Source: Ashinkailepas kermadecensis
Lineage: Eukaryota > Arthropoda > Thecostraca > Neolepadidae
Direction of reading: 5' to 3'
NCBI GenBank assembly: GCA_034440615.1
Contig: JAOTOM010004283.1
Location: 186,001 to 250,000, forward strand
DNA length: 64,000 bases
A model generated the notes under the pieces. It saw only the letters and a list, made by a program, of their open reading frames with translations. It made no database searches and had not been told where the DNA came from. Positions within the stretch are counted from its first letter, which is position 1, and each line of letters starts with the position of its first letter. The translations under genes were made by a program, and so were the position numbers. Positions 11,851-23,079 of the stretch are shown here, piece after piece.

Positions 11851-13020
11851 TATCCTTCAACGTGTTGGGTACCCCCTTAATCGAACCTCGATGTTTTGCC
11901 GCCAGAGATCGTATATAATTCCTAGGTATTTTCCTCCTATCTCCGATTTCAATTGTAAAATTATGCAGCAGCTACAGGGCGGTGAACCTGCTTGCAGTGG
12001 CGTAGCCCCTGCAAACAGCCTATGATATTTGGTAGTTAGCTTGAGTATACAGCTAGAAGCGGCACTTTATCTGAATTGATCCAATGCTTCTTTTCCAAGA
12101 GGTTCCTTCTCAGAATACTGTTGACCCGACCTATATGTGACCTTACTGCATTGTTTGCGTGTTTCCATTCATCTGACCTCGTTTTAATCGTGTTGACCTT
12201 CTGTCTAAGAGTGCGGTTGTGAAAACAAATTATCTTCGTGGTGATGAATGGTGATACCTCTGGGATGTGTCCCTAAGTTTCAATGCAGGTACGCTTCGGT
12301 GTCCGTGGGCTTAATGAAACGTTCTATTTTGATCATTTTGTCCTGCTCAATGCGCACCAAATCGTCTATAAGTTTGGTACGTGATGTTGAATGTCGGAGG
12401 TCGACCGTTACATGTGGGGAGAACTGTTTTGAGCCCCCCCCCCCCTCCCCCCCCACCTGCAGGAAGTTCTGTTAAGGTCGTTATTGCCCAGCACCAGCTC
12501 TATCATGTTCATAATCTCTGTGGTGAGAATATTTCAGTCCTTGGTGTCCAATGCACTCCTTCATGCATCTGATCCTTTCTGTCTGGACACGCTAAGGCAT
12601 AGCTTTGCAGCGCCTATGAAGAATACAATTGGCTCAAATCCCTGAGACTGTTCTACATGCTGCTTGACTCCGCCCAGTCTGCTTAAAAGTCAGTTGCGTC
12701 TCTCAGATGATGACTGAATGCTTGGAAAAACCCATAAAACTAGTGGTTCATGCACCTGAATATTCGATCCATGCCACTATCAATGATGGCAGACATCTGG
12801 CTGGAAACGGTGTGTTGAGCCTGAAAACGGCATGACAAGTTGAAATGAGAAGGTGGTGTTGACGAGAAGAAAGTTTATCAAAATGCGTGTATCCAAATAC
12901 CCACCTGCAGCGCTGCACGTGTACAATCCGCCCCGTCCCTGGTCACTTTGTTCCGGGAGTCTCGCTCCGCCACAACAGCACAGTTTCTTGACACCAATGT
13001 ACACCACCTATGCTCGGCAG
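11851..13020. other. Serpin intron, 3' part
   Basis: No gene seen. A C-rich run lies at 12435-12460. The intron ends with TATGCTCGGCAG at 13020, a good acceptor that places exon 2 in frame. Confidence 0.5.
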
Positions 13021-13956
13021 ATATCTGAGGTGCTACAGCTGAGCAATCAAGGTGACATCAGCGGATACAAATCCGCCCAGCTGACGCTGTCCAAGCCTGA
13101 CTCTGACGTCACCGCCGCCATCTTCAACCGCATGTACATCCGCAGCGGGTTCAGTGTCAAGGACGACTTCAACTCTCTCTTGCAGCAATACTATGGCGTT
13201 CGCACGCAAACATTCTATTCAGACGCCGGAGGCGCTGATGCGATCAATAAGGCGGTGGCGAGCATCACCAATGGGAAAATCCCAACCTTGATGACGGCTG
13301 ACGGCATGCGCGATGCCTATGTAGTGTTGGTTGGCGCTCTCTACTTCAAGGGTAAGTGGCAGACAAAGTTTGACACAAAAAAGCCGAGGCTCTTCCTCAC
13401 TCCAACTGGAGAGCGTGACGTTCCCATGATGGGCTTGTTACAGGTGTTTCAGTTCGCGTTGTTCCCCGACTTCGATGCCGTCTCACTGCCTTACAAAAAC
13501 CCGGACTATAGTCTGGTGATCCTGAAGCCGAAAAAACGTTCTCTGGCTTCTGCGAACAAGCTGTTCAACTCACTAGATACCCTCGACATGCCAGCCGTCA
13601 CCTCCCAACTGTTTCGCAAGCCGTACCGTAAACTGGCCGTCGTAATGCCTCCCTTCAAGATCGAGGCGAGCTACCAGTTGAAGGAGCCGATGCAGAACCT
13701 CGGCATTCGCAAGGTGTTCTCCCGCATGGCCGACCTGACCGCCATCAGCGAGAGCCGACTTCTCGTCAGCAGCGTCGTTCACAAGGTGTTCATGGAGGTG
13801 AACGAAGAGGGCACGGAGGCAGCCGCCGCCGTCTCCGTTTCGTTCAGCATTCGATCTGGGCCGGCACAATTTGTCGTGGACCGGCCGTTCCTGGCCGTGC
13901 TCTACCACAAAGGAGAACAGCTTAACCTGTTCTCCGCGTGGATAGCCAATCCGTGA
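13021..13956 (+). CDS. Serpin, main exon (serine protease inhibitor)
   Basis: This exon encodes 311 residues and ends with TGA at 13954-13956. With exon 1 the protein is about 375 residues, a normal serpin length. Family hallmarks in order are DVTAAIFNRMYI, INKAVASITNGKI (the usual Trp of INxWV is absent), ALYFKGKWQTKFD, DLTAISE, SSVVHKVFMEVNEEGTEAA and DRPFLAVLYH near the C-terminus. The hinge EEGTEAAAA fits the inhibitory consensus (small residues at P12-P9). Counting 17 residues from the first hinge Glu places P1 at Arg (codon 13852-13854) and P1' at Ser, and the spacing on to DRPF agrees. By family knowledge the target would be a trypsin- or thrombin-like serine protease. Secretion is inferred from exon 1. 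The open frame extends back to 12853, but that upstream part is intron. No polyadenylation signal was seen nearby. Confidence 0.92.
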   Translation: MSEVLQLSNQGDISGYKSAQLTLSKPDSDVTAAIFNRMYIRSGFSVKDDFNSLLQQYYGVRTQTFYSDAGGADAINKAVASITNGKIPTLMTADGMRDAYVVLVGALYFKGKWQTKFDTKKPRLFLTPTGERDVPMMGLLQVFQFALFPDFDAVSLPYKNPDYSLVILKPKKRSLASANKLFNSLDTLDMPAVTSQLFRKPYRKLAVVMPPFKIEASYQLKEPMQNLGIRKVFSRMADLTAISESRLLVSSVVHKVFMEVNEEGTEAAAAVSVSFSIRSGPAQFVVDRPFLAVLYHKGEQLNLFSAWIANP

Positions 13957-14130
13957 GCATATCCAGAGGCGACTTCCAGCAGGTTGCCGAGATGTTAAAT
14001 ACAGGCTGACCGGTGCACCAGGACCGCCTCAGTATGTTCGACCCCTACTTACTGTGCAAGGAAGTTTGTTGTAGTAATATAGCTGGGAAATGCAGGCAAT
14101 GTATTGGTTAAATGTTGGCAGTAGTTACCT

Positions 14131-14625
14131 GCTGCCGTCGGAGAGTTTTAACAACACGCAACTACCCAGGGCGGCTGGGACTGTTACCGCCTGATAATTT
14201 TCACCACACGCAGCTATACCGGGCGGCTGGGTTGTTACCGCCTGATAATTTTCACCACACGCAGCTATACCGGGCGGCTGGGGTTGTTACCGCCTGATAA
14301 TTTTCACCACACGCAGCTATACCGGGCGGCTGGGGTTGTTACCGCCTGAGAGTTTTCACCAAACGCAAGTATACCGGGCGGCTGGGGTTGTTACCGCCTG
14401 ATAGTTTTCACCAAACGCAAGTATACCGGGCGGCTGGGGTTGTTACCGCCTGAGAGTTTTCACCAAACGCAAGTATACCGGGCGGCTGGGGTTGTTACCG
14501 CCTGAGAGTTTTCACCAAACGCAAGTATACCGGGCGGCTGGGTTGTTACCGCCTGAGAGTTTTCACCAAACGCAAGTATACCGGGCGGCTGGGTTGTTAC
14601 CGCCTGAGAGTGTTCACCAAATGCC
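14131..14625. repeat. Tandem array of about 53 bp downstream of the serpin
   Basis: About nine copies of a unit with TTGTTACCGCCTGAGAGTTT, TCACCAAACGCAAGTATACC and GGGCGGCTGGG. Early copies have CACACGCAGCTATACC and later copies AAACGCAAGTATACC, so the array grew in two phases. Confidence 0.93.
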
Positions 14626-15128
14626 GGGCGGCCCCAGTGATTCGATTTTACTCAACTGTCGAATCTCTGGAACCGATAGTCGGATCGGATAAACCGAACG
14701 CCTTATTAGTTGTAGTTATTCTGGCCGTATGCCATATGCTGAACGTATGTAAGCGGTGGTGGAACCATTCCAACAGGATTGGATGATATTGCATGCTATT
14801 CTTTCCAGCTAACGTCCAAAGTACTAGGTCTCAGCAACATTGGGGAGGAAAGTATTCCCCATCTCCCAAAAATATAAACACTTCCACCCTGACATGATAT
14901 CACGCATGTGATCTGAGATGTCACAGGTCGTGAAAAAGTCAAAGGTGATCAAAACTTGAAATTTATCTGCCAAGTTCTCGCATACCCATAATCGGATGAC
15001 ATTTCTGAAATGGGCATCAATCGAAAACTGTTTATCTGGTGCATACGAATAAGAATCAAAAGCCACTAAAATAACATCCTGAATCTGTATGCAAGAGTGT
15101 TTGTCATCTCGATGAGCGAGATTGGCGC
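14626..15128. other. Unique sequence, no gene recognised
   Basis: No open frame with recognisable homology. Nothing repetitive was noticed. Confidence 0.5.
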
Positions 15129-15129
15129 C

Positions 15130-15770
15130 TGTAGAAGAAGAGAGTGCTTATCACTTGGAGGAGGGAAGAGTGTTTGTCATCTGAAGGAGTGTTTATCACC
15201 TGGAGGAGAGAAGAGTGTTTGGCACCTGGAGGAGAGGAGAATGTTTGGACCTGGAGGAGAGGGGAGTGTTTGTCATCTGAAGGAGAGGAGAGTGTTTGTA
15301 ATTTGAAGGAGTGTTTGGCACCTGGGGGAGAGGAGTGTTTATCACCTGGAGGAGGGGAGAATGTTTGTCATCTGAAGGAGAGTGTTTGGCACATGGGGGA
15401 GAGGAGAGTGTTTGTCACCTGGAGGAGAGGAGAGTGTTTATCACCTGGAGGAGAGTGTTTGACACCTGGAGGAGATGAGAGTGTTTGGACACCTGGAGGA
15501 GATGAGTGTGTTTGTCCGCTGAAGGAAAGTGTTTGGCAACTGGGGGAGAGGAGAGTGTTTATCACCTGGAGGAGATGAATGTGTTTGTCATCTAAAGGAG
15601 AGGAGAGTGTTTGTCATCTGAAGGAGTGTTCGGCACCTGGAGGAGAGGAGAGTGTTTGTCATCTGGAGGAGAGTGTTTGGTACATGGAGGTGAGAAGAGT
15701 GTTTGGCACCTGGAGGAGATGAGAGTGTTTGCCACCTGGAGGAGTGTTTGCCACCTGGAGGAACAGGGTG
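15130..15770. repeat. Irregular minisatellite of about 24-30 bp, purine-rich
   Basis: About 24 imperfect units of GGAGAGGAGAGTGTTTGTCA plus CCTGGA, with variable CACCTGGAGGA / CATCTGAAGGA boxes. Unit length varies, so no single frame is maintained. Confidence 0.9.
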
Positions 15771-15774
15771 GTTG

Positions 15775-16300
15775 CACCCAACGCTCTTACAGAGAAGGTT
15801 GGTCCACTTGTATCCGTAGTGGTGTCACAGTGAAAGCCGCAATGGATCCAAAAGAAAATGGTGGCCGAAAATAATTCGTGGTGAACAACTAAACAGACAG
15901 CATGTAGATTTATGTAGTATAAGAAATAAATGCCTGGTTGTGATTTCGCCACTCTGACCTGACCCATGCTCCGATTTACCAGACTCGCTTTCTGATTCGG
16001 TGCATAATATTAGGCAACACAAATGAAATATAATAAAGTTTGCGATCACCTAGTGACCTAGATAAAGTTACTTAGTGACAACACCCACGCGAAAGCACGG
16101 ATAGTAGCCTGAACCTAAATGCAGTTGGTTTGGAAACATAATTATGAAGGACAATCTTGATCGGAAGGGATTTGTTGCAATATTTCTTGTAAATATCTGT
16201 CATCGTCTCAATCTCGGTCCCTGTCTCACGATTTCGTCGCATAGATCAGTATCTGTCAGTCCCTCGACCTCGATCATAGTCTAAATTTCTGGCAAAGCTG
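15775..16300. other. Unique sequence, no gene recognised
   Basis: No recognisable gene or repeat. Confidence 0.5.
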
Positions 16301-16309
16301 TGTCGCCAT

Positions 16310-16445
16310 CTCGGTCCCGGTCTCGTCCCTCGGTTTCGTCCCTCGGTCTCGTCTCTCGGTCTCGTCCCTCGGTATCGTCACTCGGTCTCGTCCCTCGATC
16401 TCGTCCCTCAGTCTCGTCCCTTGGTCTCGTCCCTCGGTTTAGAGC
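16310..16445. repeat. 13-bp minisatellite CTCGGTCTCGTCC
   Basis: About ten imperfect copies. The flanks (16195-16310, 16445-16540) are rich in related TCTCGATCTCGGTC words, so the array decays outward. Confidence 0.85.
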
Positions 16446-16777
16446 CCGATCTCGATCTCAGTCTAAGCATATGTATGTCTCTGTCACTATCTTGATCTTA
16501 ATCTCGGCCGAATGCTCGATCTCGATCAGTCAGGCTCTGGCACGGTCCCTCTTTTCACCCGGGTACGTTTACGGTGGATAAGGGACGGCCGCGAGAAGAG
16601 CTCGACGGCATCCGCAGGAAAGCGGACACATATATATCGAAAGAGAGACAGCCTGCTAGCTGTCTTTATATGGGTGAAATGTCCTCGGGCGCCGACCGTG
16701 GGTGGTCTTTGACCCTTCCTCCTCAAGGGGGAGGGGGGGGGGAAGGGTAGCACGACGGAAGGGCGCGATGGCGAAAC
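16446..16777. other. Unique sequence with a G-rich run
   Basis: A G-rich run lies at 16730-16745. No gene recognised. Confidence 0.5.
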
Positions 16778-16962
16778 TTCTGATTATCATTACTGGGCAG
16801 TGTTCCTAAGTGGTAGCTGCCAACTGGGCACCTGAAGTCTCCTGATTACTATTACTGGGCAGTGTTCCTGAGTGGTAGCTGCCAACTGGGCACCTGAAGT
16901 CTTCTGATTATTATTACTGGGCAGTGTTCCTAAGTGGTAGCTGCCAACTGGGCACCTGAAGT
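16778..16962. repeat. 62-bp tandem repeat, 3 copies
   Basis: The CTGATTA anchors at 16780, 16842 and 16904 give a 62-bp period. Copies are nearly identical (ATCATT/ACTATT/TTATT, TCCTAAG/TCCTGAG). Confidence 0.95.
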
Positions 16963-17675
16963 CCAGTTATAAGGCTGCAATGAAGCTGGCGGAAAATTTC
17001 ACCGCCCAGCGCTTTCAAACCTTGAGGGTAGTAACTAGAATACATACAAATTATACAACCAGGAGTGTCGCGTCAACCGTTTCCAGGTAGGACTTCGGAA
17101 AGGGTAATTAAAATATAATACGGGCTAATTGAGCCTACAGTGACCGTCGGAAGCCCACTAAATGTTTGCGTAATGCCGGAGGGAAGAAATTGTGGGTCGC
17201 CTGGTTTTAGTATGTACCAAATGAACGTGTGCAAATGAACTGAGCGAATGACGGTCGCGAATGTAAGGTTCGTGTGAATGATAAATGGGTACTTTAAGGA
17301 CCAGCGGAGATTGGTGGAAGCTCAGCGCGAATGTGCAACGATCAGAAAATATCACTGTCGAAATTGTTACCAGGAAATTACCCAGGACCAGCTTGCATCT
17401 GGCTTCCCCAAGAACGTTGGGTGGAGGAGGATGAGTGGATGGTGGATGTGCTATAGGGTGGTACACGGGTGGGTCCCACAAATGGACGAGCGCCGGCGGC
17501 GGTGGCAGTACCGACGCCGTGCATCTATGTATCATATCCATCCATCAGTATAACATCACACCCAGGCCAAAATTCCTCATCCCTACATGACCAGCGGGGC
17601 GCACTGACGGGCATACGTGATGCGAAAGAAGCCTGGCCTCGCCTGCATAAATTCGTGTATTGGTGGCGACGGGCC
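16963..17675. other. Unique sequence, no gene recognised
   Basis: Open frames of 90-127 codons occur on both strands here without recognisable domains. Confidence 0.5.
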
Positions 17676-17840
17676 GCAGCAGGGTTGGAGACGACGTCGG
17701 AGCGGTTGAAGAGGTGGGCCAGCGGGCAGCAGCAGGGTTGGAGACGGCGTCGGAGCGGTTGAAGAGGTGGGCCAGCGGGCAACAGCAGGGTTGGAGACGG
17801 CGTCGGGGCGGTTGAAGAGGTGGGCCAGAGGGCAGCAGCA
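17676..17840. repeat. 53-bp tandem repeat, 3 copies
   Basis: The AGGGTTGGAG anchors at 17681, 17734 and 17787 define the unit. It is GC-rich and lies just before the 60-bp satellite, separated by about 130 bases. Confidence 0.93.
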
Positions 17841-17972
17841 ACCATCTAACCGGCCCACCAACAAGACAGCCGCAGTCGCCCGCACAACAACCATCTAGCC
17901 AGTTCACCGATCGAGCCGCGAGCCGCACGGAAGCTGACAACCAACAGACAGCCGCAGCCGCTCACACCCATC

Positions 17973-20250
17973 CGCCACCACCCAGACGACACCCGGCAGC
18001 CGCCCTGAGGCCCGCCTCGACACCGCACCACACGTCACCAACCAGACGACACCCGGCAGCCGCCCTGAGGCCCGCCTCGACACCGCACCACACGTCACCA
18101 ACCAGACGACACCCGGCAGCCGCCCTGAGGCCCGCCCCGACACCGCACCACACGTCACCAACCAGACGATACCCGGCAGCCGCCCTGAGGCCCGCGCCGA
18201 CACCGCACCACACGTCACCAACCAGACGACACCCGGCAGCCGCCCTGAGGCCCGCCCCGACACCGCACCACACGTCACCAACCAGACGATACCCGGCAGC
18301 CGCCCTGAGGCCCGCCCCGACACCGCACCACACGTCACCAACCAGACGATACCCGGCAGCCGCCCTGAGGCCCGCCCCGACACCGCACCACACGTCACCA
18401 ACCAGACGATACCCGGCAGCCGCCCTGAGGCCCGCCCCGACACCGCACCACACGTCACCAACCAGACGACACCCGGCAGCCGCCCTGAGGCCCGCCCCGA
18501 CACCGCACCACACGTCACCAACCAGACGATACCCGGCAGCCGCCCTGAGGCCCGCCCCGACACCGCACCACACGTCACCAACCAGACGATACCCGGCAGC
18601 CGCCCTGAGGCCCGCGCCGACACCGCACCACACGTCACCAACCAGACGACACCCGGCAGCCACCCTGAGGCCCGCCCCGACACCGCACCACACGTCACCA
18701 ACCAGACGATACCCGGCAGCCACCCTGAGGCCCGCCCCGACACCGCACCACACGTCACCAACCAGACGACACCCGGCAGCCGCCCTGAGGCCCGCGCCGA
18801 CACCGCACCACACGTCACCAACCAGACGACACCCGGCAGCCGCCCTGAGGCCCGCGCCGACACCGCACCACACGTCACCAACCAGACGATACCCGGCAGC
18901 CGCCCTGAGGCCCGCCCCGACACCGCACCACACGTCACCAACCAGACGACACCCGGCAGCCGCCCTGAGGCCCGCGCCGACACCGCACCACACGTCACCA
19001 ACCAGACGATACCCGGCAGCCGCCCTGAGGCCCGCCCCGACACCGCACCACACGTCACCAACCAGACGATACCCGGCAGCCGCCCTGAGGCCCGCGCCGA
19101 CACCGCACCACACGTCACCAACCAGACGATACCCGGCAGCCGCCCTGAGGCCCGCCCCGACACCGCACCACACGTCACCAACCAGACGACACCCGGCAGC
19201 CGCCCTGAGGCCCGCCCCGACACCGCACCACACGTCACCAACCAGACGACACCCGGCAGCCGCCCTGAGGCCCGCCCCGACACCGCACCACACGTCACCA
19301 ACCAGACGACACCCGGCAGCCGCCCTGAGGCCCGCCCGACACCGCACCACACGTCACCAACCAGACGACACCCGGCAGCCGCCCTGAGGCCCGCCCCGAC
19401 ACCGCACCACACGTCACCAACCAGACGATACCCGGCAGCCGCCCTGAGGCCCGCCCCGACACCGCACCACACGTCACCAACCAGACGACACCCGGCAGCC
19501 GCCCTGAGGCCCGCCCCGACACCGCACCACACGTCACCAACCAGACGATACCCGGCAGCCGCCCTGAGGCCCGCCCCGACACCGCACCACACGTCACCAA
19601 CCAGACGACACCCGGCAGCCGCCCTGAGGCCCGCCCCGACACCGCACCACACGTCACCAACCAGACGACACCCGGCAGCCGCCCTGAGGCCCGCCTCGAC
19701 ACCGCACCACACGTCACCAACCAGACGATACCCGGCAGCCGCCCTGAGGCCCGCCTCGACACCGCACCACACGTCACCAACCAGACGACACCCGGCAGCC
19801 GCCCTGAGGCCCGCCCCGACACCGCACCACACGTCACCAACCAGACGACACCCGGCAGCCGCCCTGAGGCCCGCCCCGACACCGCACCACACGTCACCAA
19901 CCAGACGACACCCGGCAGCCGCCCTGAGGCCCGCCCCGACACCGCACCACACGTCACCAACCAGACGATACCCGGCAGCCGCCCTGAGGCCCGCCCCGAC
20001 ACCGCACCACACGTCACCAACCAGACGACACCCGGCAGCCGCCCTGAGGCCCGCCCCGACACCGCACCACACGTCACCAACCAGACGACACCCGGCAGCC
20101 GCCCTGAGGCCCGCCTCGACACCGCACCACACGTCACCAACCAGACGATACCCGGCAGCCGCCCTGAGGCCCGCCCCGACACCGCACCACACGTCACCAA
20201 CCAGACGATACCCGGCAGCCGCCTGGAGGTCAGCCCCGACACCGCCCAGC
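17973..20250. repeat. 60-bp GC-rich satellite, about 37 copies
   Basis: The unit reads ACCAGACGACACCCGGCAGC, CGCCCTGAGGCCCGCCCCGA, CACCGCACCACACGTCACCA. Copies are almost identical. Variation is concentrated at two sites, GACGA[C/T]ACCC and CCCGC[C/G/T]CCGAC, plus two adjacent units with CACCCTGAGG. One base is missing in the unit at about 19335. Because 60 is a multiple of 3 and the unit lacks stops, a 796-codon minus-strand frame crosses it. That frame changes its 20-residue repeat at the deletion without meeting a stop, which argues against protein selection. Each unit contains TGACGTG on the minus strand. Confidence 0.97.
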
Positions 20251-21485
20251 CCCACGTTGCTCGGCCCCACCCTGCATACATATGGTGTCGTCAATAGCCG
20301 GTTTCACAACGGTTAATATGCACCGAGATGCAAGGTCGATGACGTCGCCTAGTATGAATGAAATATATATGGAATATTTTGGATTGGTCTATAGGTGTGA
20401 TTTGTTTTCGCGTGTTGCATTAATAAATACAAGACAAAGCTAAAAAATACATCTATATATTGGAACTATAAAAAAAAAACTTGAATCGCAGACACAACTA
20501 GCCAATCTGGCAACATCTGGCGTCATGGCGCAGGAGGTGAAAGTTGTCGGATGTAACAAAATGTATCGTTGCATTGCTAGGAATCATGTAATATGGTAAA
20601 GGAATTATTGACATGTATGCTGTGGATATATACCCTTGCATTTACCGTTTTATTTTAAGGATGTGAAATACCATTATTTTTAAAGAAATGTGAAAGTGTG
20701 GCATGATTTCGAATGGTATGATTCTACCCTTTCGCTCCCGAACATGCTAAATTCTCACCACTTTACAAATGGGTCGTTCACAATTCCAATGCTGTACAGT
20801 GTACAAAGCAGCACCATATGAAGAGCCGTTCTTGAATATCGTTTGTGTTGCATTAGTGCTTGAAAAAGATCGAGTGAGTATGTAATTCACTCGAGGCGGA
20901 GGAATCAGCTTTAGGCGGTGGAACCCTCTAAAGTGAATTTCTTTCAGCAAACACCATAATGTCCTTATTTCAGTGTGGCGATGTCCCTGGTGCCTTGTAC
21001 GATTCAGCGCCTATGCTGGAATTACGTGTCCGTGAATTGCGTGGGATCTCGTGCCCCCCCCCCCCCTGGTAATGTCAGAAGGCTACTGATGCAATGCACC
21101 CTTTGTAAGCACAGTGGCTATTGCTTCGGGTTAAATCGTGCGCATGGACGCAGGGGCAGCTACAGGGGACACCGGAGACATGTGGCCCCATGGAAATTGG
21201 CGCCCCTCGGCAGACAGAAGGCGCCCGTGCGGGAAGGTTTGAGTGCACCCTTCATCCCCCCCAGAATTCTTAGCAAGAGGGGGTCCTTTGAAGGAAAAAG
21301 CGCCCCTGCGTTGTGCTTGAATGTACCACTCGAAATTTCCAGCCGGAGGTACGCCTCCAGAGACCCAAGTGTCCCCATGAAGATTGATTCGCCCCTGCAT
21401 GGACGCAGTCGTGGCAATGGATTCCGGCTCGGAGGTGGAGGGGTGAAGGCCTAAGATGTATTCTTTAGGCGCAATGTAAGAGTGC
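20251..21485. other. Unique, partly AT-rich sequence, no gene recognised
   Basis: A 159-codon frame at 20975-21454 overlaps frames on the other strand, crosses a C homopolymer at 21054-21066 and shows no domain. No other feature seen. Confidence 0.5.
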
Positions 21486-21487
21486 GT

Positions 21488-21995
21488 AGCGGCAGCCTTG
21501 CCCGAGTTCACCTCAGGCACCAGGCTGGGGAGATCGGAGCAGTTCGCCTGTCACCAGATCAAGCACTACCGACGCCACTGGGCGGCAGCCTTGCCCGAGT
21601 TCACCTCAGGCACCAGGCTGGGGAGATCGGAGCAGTTCGCCTGTCACCAGATCAAGCACTACCGACGCCACTGGGCGGCAGCCTTGCCCGAGTTCACCTC
21701 AGGCACCAGGCTGGGGAGATCGGAGCAGTTCGCCTGTCACCAGATCAAGCACTACCGACGCCACTGGGCGGCAGCGTTGCCCGAGTTCACCCCAGGCACC
21801 AGGATGGGGAGATCGGAGCAGTTCGCCTGTCACCAGATCAAGCACTACCGACGCTGGCAGTGCTCGTGGCGATGCCACTGGGCGGCAGCGTTGCCCGAGT
21901 TCACCTCAGGCACCAGGATGGGAAGATCGGAGCAGTTCGCCTGTCACCAGATCAAGCACTACCGACGCGGGCAGTACTCGTGCCGCCGCACAACA
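21488..21995. repeat. 93-bp tandem repeat, 5 copies
   Basis: The unit starts GGCAGCCTTGCCCGAGTTCA and repeats at 21491, 21584 and so on. The last two junctions carry an extra GGCAGTGCTCGTGGCGATG-like segment. Two overlapping frames stay open (repeats of 31 residues) because 93 is divisible by 3. Neither resembles a known protein. Confidence 0.93.
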
Positions 21996-23075
21996 CGCCA
22001 GTGGTCTGGCGAATTACTAGTTTGCAAAAATGAAGCACAAATCTGCAAAGGAAAAAGGAAACGTTTGCAAAGCAAAAGAGAACAAGTTTGCAAACATAAA
22101 TGCTAAAGCAGTGATTTTGTGGCGTATGATCGCTTAAATGCAGGGGTACGCCACAGCGCGTACCGGGGGAAACGTCCCCTCTCCCTCTCTCAAACATTCC
22201 CGACACCTCATTAGCCCAGCAGCCGTTGGATGGGAACAATCGACCCAAGAAATCCCAAGTCCCTCACGATTGTTCTGTTGCTTCAGAATAGACTACCCGG
22301 AAATATATGTATTTATGGGCACGTAGTTAGTACGCGATTCAAGTACATCAAACCCACGGAAATAAGAACGCATCATTTGAACCTATAATTGTCCAAAGAA
22401 TATCGTCAACCTCGCCCAGAAAGCGGAAAGGATTTGCCCTATACCGCTTGTCGGTATGCCACATGGGCACCACTGACCGAAAATCTGTGACGTCATAACA
22501 AAAATTGCGTCTACCGATGCGCAGAACAGGCTGATTTACTTGGTATCTATTACATCGGCCTGTCATCTCTCCTGCCAGCATTCCTGCGAGACGTCACACA
22601 CGAGATGAGGTCACCGTCGACGTCATGGATTGTATCTAGTTTCTAATGCAACTCCAAAATACTTTACCGCACATACGCCAATTACACTCGTCTATGGCGA
22701 ATTTAATAGAAGCATGACCTCCAGAAATTTTCACACATGTACAGTTTCATTGATTAAATGCTGCTTTTCCCAGGGTTGAAATCACAGCCTTTGAGATATC
22801 AGCAGATAACTCAAAATGTACTGCATTATTTAGTATATTTTTCGTCAAGAGCCTGGTCTGTCTGTTTCCTATCTCGTCCTTTTTAATGCTTCAGAGACAT
22901 GCATTTTCTGTTCATCTAGCGTAGAATGCCAAAAACCCATGACGCCCTATGCGTAGTTTTGCAACCACAAAAGTGAACTTGAACTGTAACTAGCACAGTT
23001 GTGTGCCGAAGGATGGGGGAGGGGCAAAGGGGAAGTTCCCCCCCCCTTCCCTGAGAGGTTGTGAGGTCCCTAAGA
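21996..23075. other. Unique sequence, no gene recognised
   Basis: A purine-rich stretch lies at 22018-22100. G- and C-runs occur at 23010-23047. No coding homology. Confidence 0.5.
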
Positions 23076-23079
23076 ATCG

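Noticed and set aside
12853..13020. Upstream extension of the serpin exon 2 frame to the ATG at 12853
   Set aside because: The residues before 13021 do not fit serpin structure, while the acceptor at 13020 joins perfectly in frame to exon 1.
17904..20294. 796-codon minus-strand reading frame made of 20-residue repeats
   Set aside because: It is the 60-bp satellite. The period is divisible by 3 and stop-free in several frames, and a 1-base deletion near 19335 switches the repeat peptide without consequence.
20975..21454. 159-codon frame
   Set aside because: It overlaps antisense frames, crosses a C homopolymer and shows no domain or splice context.
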